Below, one piece after another: positions 1 to 9,990 of a stretch of DNA of 64,000 nucleotides (positions are counted from its first letter, which is position 1; the number at the start of each line of letters is the position of its first letter). Source of the stretch: Heracleum sosnowskyi (Eukaryota; Streptophyta; Magnoliopsida; Apiales; Apiaceae). The notes beneath the pieces are model-generated. The model ran no database searches and was not told the origin of the DNA. It worked only from the letters and a program-made list of their open reading frames with translations. The stretch lies in NCBI GenBank assembly GCA_030848705.1, contig CM061244.1, forward strand, positions 112,207,111 to 112,271,110, in the 5' to 3' direction. Made by a program: the position numbers and the translations under genes.

Positions 1-265
1 TTTGTGCTGTTGGCATCTTTAGGCGGAGGTGTCAACTTTATAAAAGTTCGTCTTATTCTGCGCAGTTCCAGTAAGCCAACTGATCTCGTGAGACTGATGG
101 TCGGTAAATCTGGACCGAGAGATAGTCCATTCACATTTCCTCCCATTGCCAGAGATTGAGCTTCCACTATGGTATTCGTGACATCCTGGTTAGCCTTGTT
201 TATTTCATACAGGGAGTTAGCCACTGGAAAACGTGCACCCTGTGTTGCTATAGTTGGATGCAAAA
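1..265 (-). pseudogene. KTI12/DRL1 3' fragment, tail of an upstream tandem unit
   Basis: This minus-strand stretch encodes the C-terminal part of a KTI12 (plant DRL1/ELO4) protein, with motifs such as PTIATQGARF, ANSLYEINKANQD and VGLLELRRIRRTF. KTI12 is an Elongator-associated P-loop ATPase needed for wobble-uridine modification of tRNA. The stop codon lies left of the window edge. At position 265 the KTI12 homology stops in the codons for L-H-P and joins unrelated DNA, so the N-terminal half is absent. The sequence looks identical to the tail at 16773-17040 and differs at about five bases from the tail at 33758-34025. It cannot make a KTI12 protein. The identification rests on recalled similarity to the plant family and agrees with the N-terminal half lying at 36820-37294. 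Confidence 0.85.
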
Positions 266-275
266 AAGCATCTCT
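253..275. other. Tandem junction 1 (KTI12 tail to unit start)
   Basis: The KTI12 sequence GTTGGATGCAAAA is followed here by AAGCATCTCTTTG. At 34013-34030 the same KTI12 sequence is instead followed by CTTTTACATCC, which keeps the KTI12 reading frame. The break therefore lies within an A run at 262-267, with a few bases of ambiguity. Confidence 0.9.
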
Positions 276-521
276 TTGTTGTATCAGTTATCTGCTCGGG
301 CAAATGTTTTTACTCTCGACCTGATTTAGTTTTTTTTATCAGTTCCTCTGTGTAAAGTTACTTCTCTTATGGTACTTGTGGAAAATTCTACATCCTTTTT
401 GAAGCAGCTCCTAATTTGTCAAGTGTTGCGATTAACAACCATGTATGTCTTACATAGTATCTTTATTATGTACATTTATTGTCACATTAGTACCAAATTG
501 ATTCTTTCTTTCACTTTGCAG

Positions 522-594
522 GCCAATATTTAATGTTTCAAGCAATCTTACTGTTGAAGAGTAGCTAGGAACAACGGGTTTTGCGCTTCAAAAA
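522..594 (+). pseudogene. Possible decayed exon of an unidentified gene
   Basis: A TTTGCAG acceptor-like sequence precedes 522 and a GTAAGT donor follows 594. One frame between them reads PIFNVSSNLTVEE, an in-frame TAG, then LGTTGFALQK. The protein-like composition and flanking splice signals suggest a decayed exon. I do not recognise the family. The copy in unit 2 lies at 17297-17369 with the same stop. It may be chance. Confidence 0.3.
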
Positions 595-3419
595 GTAAGT
601 AGATATATGCTTCTCATTATTCAACTCGTCTTAGTTGCATATTTATTTGTTGGATTTATGCGAGTGTCTCAGTTGTTAAGAAAATATGATATTTGAATAT
701 GTCTTTGTCCAGCAGTTATTTTAAATTTTAATGAGATAAATTTCATTGGTTCGGTCAGTGTCATACCTAATAGGGTGTGGATGTATTTAAATTCTCTACA
801 AAGAGGAGGTTCTTGACTTCAATTTTATATCTGAATATGTGAACATTTTGAATGCTATTGATTCTGGTTACAATAATTATGACCAAGTAAAACAGTTAAG
901 GTTGTACATGTACTTAATATGTCATTACACACTTGTAATAGCAACCATTAACTATGTTCGTGATTAAACTTGAAGTTACATTGCAAACCATGCGTAGAAA
1001 TATTAAAAAAAATTATAAACTTTTAACTTTTGTGAATCATCAAAATCCCCTGCTTTTTAAAAATATTTATGTGTATCTGCTAATAGGAAAGAAGAACCAT
1101 GAGGCATTTAATAAACTTTCACTTGCGCACTTTGTTTAATTTTTACTTTCAACTTATAACGGTTTAATGTGTATATGTCGTAAGTTTGATTTGAAAGACT
1201 GCAGTGGAGTCCTCTATCCTGTTCAAGTTTGTCGAGGTAATTTTCTTTAGGGTGCATATCCAAGTAACTGGATACTTAATTTCCTTGGTAAAAGTACAAA
1301 ACATGAATTTTCCTTTCTTATTTGATGTCAGAATTACTGGCTTGATTTCATAAAACTGACAATAAAATAAGAATACATACAATTCCTTTGTCATCGACAA
1401 TGATAGCCTCCACAATTAGTTGCCATTTGGTTATAAAACACCAAATAAACAGACCCAAGGATTGGACGGCGTAGAAATAAGTAAATGAATGATTTGAATA
1501 CCTTATTGACTTTTGTATTTAAGTTCAAGATATGTTCACCCAACTTCAATCACTTTCAAAACTTATTCATCACCAAATGTGAAAACGGTTGCATGAGCTG
1601 CTATTGCCTTAAACTCGTTTTCCTCCCCAACTGTTGCAAGGAGGTGGATGCATTATAATTATATTAATCTCTATGATTAAGAGTACTAGTCTATAAATTA
1701 TGATTATGTTACTTTCTATGATTTTATCCATTTAGAATTGCTTTTCAGTTGTAGACAAATAAATATAATCCATAGCTAATAAAAATAGTGTACTTGACTA
1801 CTTGTCAAATAGTATAGACATTTTATCTATGGCAGGCTTGGGATAAAAAAGATATACTGGACAACAAATTAGTGAAATTAGAGATTTCTGGACATTAGGT
1901 TTTACTCTTGAATATATGTGTGATCAGGTACCACAGGTTTTAAGTTATTATTTTTTTGTTTTTAAGTAATGTAATATAAATGACATTTTATTTTTGCTAC
2001 TGTTCTTCTTTATCATTTAAAATTGTATATTTGTTGGGAATCAAACCACTAACCTTCTTCAATCAAGCTCGTATTATGACCATTGTACTGCATTTTGTTT
2101 TGAGATTTCCTTAAAAAATCGTATTATATAATCACATTTTTTCCTCTTCTATCATCTTTTTCTTAGTTCTAATATTTGAAAAAATTAAATATTTGTTTAT
2201 ATTATTTTCTAAAAATTGCATAGTATATAATTACAAAAAATATTTTAATAGATTGAGTATACTCTGTAATTCTCTTTTGCAATTTTAGATGATTGATATA
2301 AAAAAATAAAATTTTAAAATAATATAAGAATACGCATAAATGTAACCTAGTTCGAAAAAAATATAAATTTATTTACATTCGTCATCATGTAGATATTAAA
2401 TTATTAAAATAAATAATAAAATTTGATTTTAAGAAATATTTAATTTTATTTTCAAATTATACATCATAATTGATTGCATCACATAATATGGAAGTCATAT
2501 GAGATATTTTTGGTATTTAAAGGTATGATTGGTCTAAAACATAAATAATAAAAAATCTAAATAATTGAATTTATGGTTAAAAAATTACAACTCTGAAAAT
2601 TTGATTTATGTTATATATAAAAATAACGTAATTAATATTCAATATTAAATGAAAAAAGATATGACTTTTTGAATCATAAATATTACAATACTGCAATAGT
2701 CATTACTCATTAACAATGACAAGTTTGATTATAACTCGAATAAAGTACAATAATAATAATAATTTTTATATAATATAGTAAATTGATCAATATAATCCAT
2801 AACGGTTGAATTATAACATACTTAGATCAATCTATTATGAAACCAAAAAAATTTGATATTAAATATCGTGTAGATGCACATGTCATTAAGGTCGTTTAAT
2901 CATATTTTACATTGATCAAAATATTTGCGAAAATTTAAAGTTGAGTTAAAAAGTAATTCAAAATTATAAAATAAAAAATATTTCAATTTGTCAAAATTTT
3001 AAAGTAGAACTTCAATACAGTGTAATAAACATTATACTGAAATTAAATATTTGATTTTAAAAGTGTATAAATATGTATAAAAATAGATGAAAAGAATGAG
3101 AGAGACACCGCAATGACGACTTTTACATAATATTAATAAATTTCGTAATATGTTTCATTCTTACGTATATATCAATTTTTTACAAATATACTTTAACTAT
3201 ATTAAAATCACATGAGTTAACATACACATGTGTTATATACTGAAAATTTTGCTAAAATATTTATTTATTTTATACTCAAATATTCAATTTGATAAAGTTC
3301 ATATGCACTTAAAAGTAATCATGTAATTATTATCAAATGGATATTTATCCAAATTTTATGAAATCTAATCAAGTTATAAAATATTTGGTTGATGTAATTA
3401 GTATGTCACATTATAAAAA
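595..3419. other. No supportable gene; AT-rich spacer
   Basis: Open frames of 61 codons (954-1139, plus) and 83 codons (1164-1415, minus) show no family features. A short protein-like stretch near 1190-1240 (FDLKDCSGVLYPVQVCR, plus) ends at a GGTAATT donor-like site and may be another decayed exon. From about 1960 to 3400 the sequence is very AT-rich and looks like old transposon debris. The same stretch is at 17370-20191. Confidence 0.5.
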
Positions 3420-3460
3420 CTAGAATATTTAGCCCGCTACGCTTGGCGTTGTAGTTTTAT
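3420..3460 (-). mobile_element. Helitron 3' end (minus strand), unit 1
   Basis: Read on the minus strand, this ends with a GC-rich stem-loop (GCGTAGCGGGC region), a short AT spacer and CTAG followed by T. These are the Helitron 3' hallmarks: a hairpin, CTRR and insertion before T. The element would extend rightward, but I could not fix its 5' TC end. The unit 2 copy is at 20192. Confidence 0.5.
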
Positions 3461-3749
3461 AATACTTACATTAAATATATTTCGTAATTTGTTTATTATA
3501 ATTTTGTTTATTAAAATAAAATGATACATAAAAATTACAATTTTATTTGCTAATGGGATAACATATATTAATCAAAGATACCTTGCATAAGGAATCCATT
3601 ACAACGCAAATGTATAGACCTGATAGAAACTGAAATAGACCAACGAAACACACTTCTAGAGTTGGACTGATACCGCAATATGTTAATCTAGTAAGATACT
3701 TGGATACTATCAAGATACTCTAATCATCGGCATTATATGCTCCCTCTTG

Positions 3750-3881
3750 TCATCTCAAGTTAACATCCAGTAATTCGAAGTCTGCGAGATCATCTTCAGC
3801 TAGCTAGACAATGAGAGGGTCTTTTGGCTCTGCAATTTTGAGTGTTCCCGACTTATTTCGGATTTTTAATTCACATGCCAT
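3750..3881 (-). pseudogene. Short coding remnant with one internal stop, unit 1
   Basis: From an ATG at 3881 on the minus strand the frame reads MACELKIRNKSGTLKIAEP, continues with KDPLIV, meets TAG at 3804-3806, then continues LAEDDLADFELLDVNLR to a TGA at 3750. Its acidic and hydrophilic composition is unlike the surrounding AT-rich DNA and suggests a once-coding exon. I do not recognise the family. It lies about 0.6 kb downstream of the phytoene synthase remnant on the same strand, but does not resemble the end of that protein. The unit 2 copy (20522-20653) has one extra substitution, Asp to His. Confidence 0.35.
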
Positions 3882-4519
3882 GTTCTGTTCACAATACTAA
3901 CATTTAATTGAAAACTTCTAGTTGCATTTTTATCAAGCAATCTCTATAGTGCAAGTATGTCCCACATCTTTGAAATCAATTATATTTTCTCCTGCAAGAG
4001 TTGTCAACAATGATAAAACCATTAGCGTTCAAATCCTACACATCCTTCTTTAATTTGTATAAAATTATTCCTACTTCCAAATGCAGAGTCCTAAATGTGA
4101 TTTGAGAAGTACTGTAATTTATAAAAACTACAGATTAGTATCATTTTTACATAATCATATAATTTTACATAATTTAGTTACAAATTACTAAGAGGACACT
4201 AACAGGAAACTTAAACTCGAATCACATGGAATAGAAATACCGAGAACATTTCTTATTGTATGGATTATAACCACATTAGTGGAGGGTGTAGGTCAGGTAA
4301 TTCATGCATACACTTTCACGCAATTGTGAATTAATGGTTATTCCAAGGCACATTGGAAAACTGTCAATCGCATATTATTAAAAAAATTAAACCTTAAATA
4401 AATCGATTGACTGAGCTTTTAGAAACACAACATTAAATATCAGTTCACCATATAAGTAATGAACATCACCATATTATTAAAAAAGTAAATTTGTAACATA
4501 TAATATATTACGCCACTTA

Positions 4520-4842
4520 CAGAGCTACAGTCACATTTCCTTTAAATATGTTGCATTCCAGCAAACTTGAGCTTTTGTTTAGGCAAATATATTCTCATCC
4601 TCCTAGTACTGAAAGTTCAATAGCGCTAAGTATCTAGATGAAAAAGGACTTTAACTGAAAAACTGCAAATTTGTGAGTGAGAGAAATGAACTTACTCTTA
4701 GCCAACATTGCGTATAATGTTAGTTAGGTGATTAGCAATTTCAAGTGCTTAAGCTGCATCGTAAACACTCTCTGTTGCAGCCCTTAATACTGGTGCAATC
4801 CCTGACCACATTATAGTAGAGTTGTAGAACTCATCAAATATG
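4520..4842 (-). pseudogene. Phytoene synthase pseudogene fragment, unit 1
   Basis: Phytoene synthase joins two geranylgeranyl diphosphates in the first committed step of carotenoid synthesis in plastids. The minus strand shows FDE (4838-4830), then GIAPVLRAATESVYDAA, a TAA stop, and ALEIANHLTNIIRNVG. These match the conserved block of the family around GIAP..[29 protein letters not shown]. After a ~93-bp intron (4603-4695, donor GTAAGT, acceptor CTAG) it continues RRMRIYLPKQKLKFAG and, after a frameshift, IFKGNVT, matching RRGRVYLPQDEL and IFAGRVT. The GED Glu codon is now TAA, and about 13 residues between FDE.Y and GIAP are missing. Other exons were not found nearby. Because the intron is retained, this is a DNA-copied remnant rather than a retrocopy. 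Confidence 0.8.
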
Positions 4843-6339
4843 TTAAAATCAACATATTGTAATCACTATCACTAAAATGGTGAAAATCATAAAAGAAAAA
4901 AGAGTGGGTTGAAAGGGCTAAGCACCTATTTATCGAATTATAAACATCGTACTTGCTATCCAACACACATCTATGCAATTCTACATATTCTTCGTCCTCA
5001 TTATATGTAATTATATAACATATAATTTAGTCATAATCCATGTACACAAACAAAATATAATTATGGTATTAACACACTTGGACTGCAAAACTAAATTATT
5101 GTGCAACAGGAAGAAACATGAACAGAATGCTATCAACATTTTTTACCACCTAAAACTTGATATTTAACTTTAAATAAAATAATAAATTCCATTTATGATA
5201 ATCAGCATATGAAATATGTGTACCAACCTTGAGAAGATAGTCGAATAACGTACACATAATTGTATTCATAACAAATCTGCAAGATGAAAAAGAAAATATA
5301 AGCATCCCAGAAAAAAAAATATTCAAGAGAGAGAGGTGATGAGTGACATATCAAATATATGCAGGGTGTAAGTTTTGATATGCGAAATCATTTAGACATT
5401 ATATCAAACACTTCATGATATTACAAATGTGAATCCAAATATGAATTGAACACTTCAATTGAAAAACTTGTCAATTACAAATATGAATCCAAAAGATGAA
5501 GATCATAAATAATCTGAAATAAAATTTTTTAAGACTAACGGAAAAGGCATCATCACAAAATTAAGAATCATTTGACAAATAGAATCAGTTATACAATAGA
5601 CGATATTACATAGTGGTGCATGCTGAACACGTAAAAGAGATGAAAGATAAATGTATGAGACTCTGAAAGATGAGTGTAGATTCAAGAGAGTATGAGTCTG
5701 GTTTCAAATTTTGAAATTATGAATAGCTGTAAACTGAGAGCAAGCACAGCCACACAACCAAGTAGAGAGATAAGATTTTGGATTGTTTCGGAGAAATGGA
5801 ATTTGAAATGTACTTGAATGCAAGAATTTGAATCGTAGATCTGAAAATCTAAATTTTGAATTGGTAAAAACAAAAGAAGGAAAAGGACGGGTAGGCAAGG
5901 GACTCTGTACTCAACTCTCAAGCCTCTAATTTTTTTAATCAATTATAACCATGGAAAGTACATGGGGGGTACATGCTGATGTGCTATAAAACAAATATGC
6001 ATGTACTGTCACATAAGAAATAAGAAAGTAAATATATTTTAAAACATTTAATGGCATTCTATGTAATTAAGTATGAACTCTTGGGGTAGGGGGTGTAAAT
6101 TTGAAATGGCAACATGATTTATTATATAGATAGATACTTTAAAATATAAGATAAATCAAAATTTCATCATTTTTTGAATTCCTAATCACAAAATTAACGC
6201 AATATATAAACAATTTTAAGAGAAAAATTATTTCAGTGCCCATGCCTCGTGAGCTTTTACGATAATTTATTTTGAATAAGAGATACACGCCTAATTACTT
6301 TGTAGAGGAACAATTCTATATGCTCAACCCAAGTCCATA
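4843..6339. other. No supportable gene between the PSY remnant and gene A
   Basis: The open frames here (for example 5682-5942, minus, hydrophobic, and 4973-5167, plus) show no family features and are typical of AT-rich DNA. The minus-strand sequence around 5690-5940 is rich in CT tracts like a plant 5' leader and lies upstream of the PSY remnant, but I see no coding exon attached to it. The unit 2 equivalent is 21615-23111. Confidence 0.45.
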
Positions 6340-6380
6340 GGCCCAAGCCCAAACTCACTCAAGTTTCCTCCTATATAAAA
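6340..6380 (+). promoter_or_regulatory. Promoter of gene A: GGCCCA motifs and TATA box
   Basis: GGCCCAAGCCCA at 6340-6351 contains two copies of the site II type motif (TGGGCY on the other strand). This motif is common upstream of plant nuclear genes for ribosomal and mitochondrial proteins. A TATA box (CTATATAAAA) follows at 6371-6380, about 90 bp before the ATG at 6470. The unit 2 copy is at 23112-23152. Confidence 0.55.
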
Positions 6381-6469
6381 CATACCAAACTTAACACAAC
6401 ACTGTAGACACAGTACACACACAAACAGCTTCACTCAACCTCACCCTCAACAATGTTCAACCCTCAACA

Positions 6470-7148
6470 ATGTTCAGATTTGCTTGCCATCGTCTTTCCG
6501 CCGGAACTCTTGCCGTCGACAGCCGGAGAAGCCCAAGTGCGCCCTCCACTACCCCTCCTCCCATCTCTCTTTACCGACCCTACACCACCCCCACTTACCC
6601 TCCTTCCATCTCCCTTTACCGACCCTACACCATCTCAACTCCCCCCTCCCCTCCCTTCTCCGGCGAGGCGAATTCGGGCATTAAGGTGGAACGTGAATCT
6701 ATATATGGCAGAGTTGTTAGAGCTCTTTTTGAGTTTGAACATGTAGTTATGTTATATGCTTGTATGTATTTGCTTGTGTGATTTAGTTATATGTTTTTAT
6801 ATTTATGTTTTTTTTTTGTTTTGATCTTTCAAGAGCCGAAATGGAAAAACATTTTTTGTCCTTGCCGCTGTTTTGGGTGTGGCAAGTGTGTTGTGGATGG
6901 TTGGTTTGGCTACGAGAAAGATTATTGAAATTTTTGCCGGTAAGAGTATGGAGTAACGGATGGACAAGCTCGAAAATACCGTGAAAAACGTGGAGTTTGA
7001 TGTGATGAAAACAAGGTAGGATGTAATTGAGGTTAACATGAACGTTAAATTTCTGCTCAAACTTGTGAGAATTACGATGGAAAATTGGTATGCAAAGGAG
7101 CAAAGTGTGGTCAAGGATGGTGTTGAAGATGGTAAAGGTCGAGGTTGA
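6470..7148 (+). pseudogene. Gene A, two exons: presequence, one membrane segment, coiled coil; two stops (unit 1)
   Basis: Exon 1 (6470-6742) starts MFRFACHRLSAGTLAVDSRR, an Arg/Ser-rich, acid-free start like an organelle presequence. It then has a Pro/Thr/Tyr-rich segment with the repeated motif SLYRPYT, and ends ESIYGRVVRALFEFEH. A ~91-bp intron (GTAGTT to TTTCAAG) follows. Exon 2 (6834-7148) encodes TFFVLAAVLGVASVLWMVGL, a likely membrane helix, then TRKIIEIFAGK and heptad-like sequence (MDKLENTVKNVEFDVMKTR). In-frame TAA (6954-6956) and TAG (7017-7019) interrupt it; each is one C-to-T change from a glutamine codon. The family is unknown to me. Gene B at 8369-8930 is its relative. The ATG at 6453 opens a different, shorter frame and is unlikely to be the start. 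Confidence 0.6.
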
Positions 7149-7614
7149 AAGATGGTGATGGTGAGGAACTGATGGTTAACGGCTAGTTAAGTTAGTAAAT
7201 TAAGAGTACAAAGTGCTCTATCTTCTTTTGTGATTAAAATGGGATTAATGGGATGCTGTAGTTAATAAAGCTAGTGGAGTAGTATTAATTAATCTTTTGT
7301 GATTAAAATGGGATTAATGGGATGCTGTAGTTAATAGAGGTAGTGGAGTAGTATTAATTAACGTAAAAAATGTTCGTGTTAAACTAACAGTGAATAGCTA
7401 AATCTTCTACATGTAACTGTTCATTCTCAAAATTATTTAAGGCATGAATTTTATCTCTCTTCACAAAGCATAGCTTCATTCTATTAATCCTATCAACGCA
7501 ACTTCCTCAACGTATTTCAAATTTGTTTCATCCTCTTGTCTGTGGATTAATAGGCAGTGGCTGTACTCAAGGTGCACTTTGTAATCAAATAGTTAACAAG
7601 GTTATTCACTTATA

Positions 7615-8090
7615 ACCTACTCAATTTCAATTTTAAAGAAATGTTAAGATGATTAAATCTTAAAATCATGAAATTTGAAAATCCCCAAAGCATATAATTC
7701 ACCGTAAAAGAACATCCTTCTCTCATCTCTCTTTACCGATCCTACACCACCCCCACTACCCCTCCTTCCATCTCTCTTTAACGACCCTACACCACCTCAA
7801 CTCCCCCCTCCGCTCCCTTCTCCGACGAGGCGAATTCCGGCACTATAACATACTCAATCTCAATTTTAAAGAAATGTTAAGATGATTAAATATTAAAATC
7901 ATGAAATTTGAAAACCCCCAAAGCTTATAATTCACCTTAAAAAAGAACATCCTTCTCTCATTTCTATTTACCGACCCTACACCAACCCCACTACCCCTCG
8001 TTCCATCTCCCTTTAACGACCTTACACCACCTCAATTCCCCCCTCCCCTCCCTTCTACGGCGAGGCGAATTCCGACACTAAGGTGGAACG
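7615..8090 (+). repeat. Direct repeats of gene A exon-1 block, left arm
   Basis: Two ~235-bp direct repeats begin with a CAATTTTAAAGAAATGTTAAG block, include ACATCCTTCTCTC, and run through the C-rich Pro/Thr/Tyr-coding segment of gene A exon 1 to GGCGAATTCC. Inverted copies occur at about 9975-10200, 10210-10440 and 11095-11290. That gives five extra copies of this exon-1 block per unit besides gene A itself. None has the gene A start codon and presequence. Confidence 0.7.
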
Positions 8091-8329
8091 TGAATCTATA
8101 TATGGCAGAGTTGTTGACTTGTTGAAACTCTTTTTGAGTTTGAACAGGTAGTTATACTTATGTTATATGCTTGTATGTATTTGCTTGTGTGATTTAGTTA
8201 TATGTTTCTATATTTATGTTTTTTTGTTTTGATATTTCAAGAGCCGAAATGAAAAAACATTTGTTGTCCTTGCCGCTGTTTTGGGTTTGGCAAGTGTGTT
8301 GTGAATGGTTGGTTTGGCTACGAAAAAGA
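8061..8329 (+). pseudogene. Truncated gene A copy (A2) fused to gene B 3' end, unit 1
   Basis: The end of exon 1 (to 8147, ...SLFEFEQ-like, intact CAG/GTAGTT donor), the intron, and the first 88 bp of exon 2 (8242-8329) are present. Exon 2 reads SRNEKTFVVLAAVLGLASVL and then TGA (8302-8304) where gene A has Trp. At 8329 it is fused to the 3' flank of the minus-strand gene B copy, so the coiled-coil part is gone. A mirror copy (A3) lies at about 9727-9990. The unit 2 equivalent is 24833-25101. Confidence 0.65.
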
Positions 8330-8368
8330 CTAATCATTACTACTTCCTAGCCAGCCATGTCACACATA

Positions 8369-8930
8369 TCACTCGATCTCACCTTCTTTGCCAAAGCCCT
8401 GCACACCACCATCTGCACCGCCTTCTTGCCCACGTCCCGAACACATTTTTAACAATAAATACATCATCCTCAACAGATAATTCATTTCTCCTTTAAGCTC
8501 AAGGAGACTTCCCACATTTCTTTTAAGCTCCGTTACATCATTGCGAATACACGTCACGTCAAATTTCAAATCCTCGACCGCCAGCTCCAAACGTTCGGCA
8601 CGGTGTTGTGTCGTTTTACCAAAAAAAATCTTAATAGCTTGTTTCAGAAGTGAAAAAAGTAACCACGCAGCCGCAACGCCCAACAGTGCAGCAGGTTGGT
8701 TAAATGCTACTCCAACTTTGGTCTGGAAAAATTAGAAAAAGAACATAAATATATATATATATACGTATAAAAACGTATAACACACACACAAACACATACA
8801 AGCACGTACCTGTTGGAACTCGTACATTTTGTTAACTGTTTTCGCAAAGAAAGAGTGAGACTCGTCGGACACTGGCGAGCCCGAATCCGGCGAGCCCAAG
8901 TCCGGCGAGACAAAGTTCGGCGAGTCTCAA
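8369..8930 (-). CDS. Gene B, minus copy: predicted small membrane/coiled-coil protein, unit 1
   Basis: Exon 1 ends KMYEFQQ at 8810, with a GTACGT donor. The 87-bp intron holds TA and CA runs and ends TTTTCCAG. Exon 2 (8722-8369) is open and in phase: TKVGVAFNQPAALLGVAAAW begins a membrane helix, followed by KQAIKIFFGK, a heptad-patterned acidic/basic segment (RAERLELAVEDLKFDV..., EMNYLLRMM) and a Gly-rich tail ending GKEGEIE. The layout matches gene A (FEFxQ splice point, helix, IKIF.GK, coiled coil). The frame is open upstream to a stop near 8933, and the first ATG is at 8827. The presequence expected from gene A is missing because the palindrome centre cuts it. Function is unknown; single-pass membrane anchoring is inferred. 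In unit 1 one Asp of MMDLLLK has become Tyr. Confidence 0.5.
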
Positions 8931-9184
8931 TTTTGATAAAATCCCTTCTGATTAACAACAGAGTTTTCCTCTCAAAATCCGTCGAGCCCGAATCCGGCGA
9001 GCCCAAGTCAGGCGAGTCTCAATCTTGATAAACTCCCTTCTAATCAACAACAGAGTTTTCCTCTCAAAATCCGGCGAGCCCGAATTCGGCGAGCCCAAGT
9101 TCGGCGAGTCTCAATCTTGATAAACTCCCTTCTGATCAACAACAGAGTTTTCCTCTCAAAATTCAGCGAGCCCGAATCAGGTGA
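8919..9184 (+). repeat. 92-bp tandem repeat at the palindrome centre, unit 1
   Basis: GGCGAGTCTCAA blocks start at 8919, 9011 and 9103, a period of 92 bp, giving about 2.8 copies. Each contains GATAAACTCCCTTCT, AACAACAGAGTTTTCC and GGCGAGCCCGAAT. A shorter CGAGCCC-type repeat of about 20 bp is nested inside and extends to about 8875. The unit 2 copy is at 25691-25956. Confidence 0.85.
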
Positions 9185-9687
9185 GTCTCCATCTTTCTTT
9201 GTGAAAGCAGTTAACAAAATGTATGAGTTCCAACAGGTACGTCATACGTGCTTGTATGTGTTTGTATGTGGGTGTTATACGTTTTTATACGTATATATGT
9301 ATATATATGTTCTTCTTTTTCTAATTTTTCCAAACCAAAGTTGGAGTAGCATTTAACCTACTTGTTGCACTGTTGGGCGTTGCGGCTGCGTGGTTGCTTT
9401 TTTCACTTCTGAAACAAGTTATTAAGATTTTTATTGGTAAAACGACACAACACCGTGCCGAACGTTTGGAGCTGGCGGTTGAGGATTTGAAATTTGACGT
9501 GACGCGTATTCGCAATGATGTAACGGAGCTTAAAAGAAATGTGGGAAGTCTCCTTGAGCTTAAAGGAGAAATGAATTGTCTATTGAGGATGATGGATTTA
9601 TTGTTAAAAATGTGTTCGGGACGTGGGCAAGAAGGCGGTGCAGATGGAGGTGTGCAGGGCTTTGGCAAAGAAGGTGAGATCGAGTGA
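9162..9687 (+). pseudogene. Gene B, plus copy with destroyed splice acceptor, unit 1
   Basis: This is the mirror image of the gene at 8369-8930. Exon 1 ends KMYEFQQ at 9236 with a GTACGT donor, and exon 2 encodes the same helix and coiled coil to a TGA at 9687. The acceptor that reads TTTTCCAG in the minus copy is TTTTCCAA here (9326-9332). The next AG, at 9340, would give TTG GAG TAG, an immediate stop. If the intron is retained the frame closes at 9356. The copy therefore probably cannot make the full protein. The unit 2 copy has the same defect. Confidence 0.6.
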
Positions 9688-9726
9688 TATGTGTGACATG
9701 GCTGGCTAGGAAGTAGTAATGATTAG

Positions 9727-9990
9727 TCTTTTTCGTAGCCAAACCAACCATTCACAACACACTTGCCAAACCCAAAACAGCGGCAAGGACAACAAATGTT
9801 TTTTTATTTCGGCTCTTGAAATATCAAAACAAAAAAACATAAATATAGAAACATATAACTAAATCACACAAGCAAATACATACAAGCATATAACATAAGT
9901 ATAACTACCTGTTCAAACTCAAAAAGAGCTCCAACAAGTCAACAACTCTGCCATATATAGATTCACGTTCCACCTTAGTGTCAGAATTCG
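9727..9990 (-). pseudogene. Truncated gene A copy (A3), right arm, unit 1
   Basis: This is an inverted copy of the fragment at 8061-8329: partial exon 2, intron and the end of exon 1, joined to the 3' flank of the plus-strand gene B copy. It carries the same loss of the coiled-coil region. The unit 2 equivalent is about 26501-26760. Confidence 0.6.

Noticed and set aside
5682..5942. 86-codon hydrophobic open frame, minus strand (also at 22454-22714)
   Set aside because: The CT-rich, AT-rich leader-like sequence gives Leu/Ile-rich frames by composition. No family features were seen.
6453..6746. 97-codon open frame starting at the upstream ATG of gene A
   Set aside because: It overlaps gene A exon 1 in another frame, runs through the intron donor, and does not continue into the conserved helix/coiled-coil exon. 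The frame from 6470 does.
8740..8800. TA and CA microsatellites in the gene B introns
   Set aside because: They are ordinary simple repeats; the 2-bp length change between units is expected slippage.
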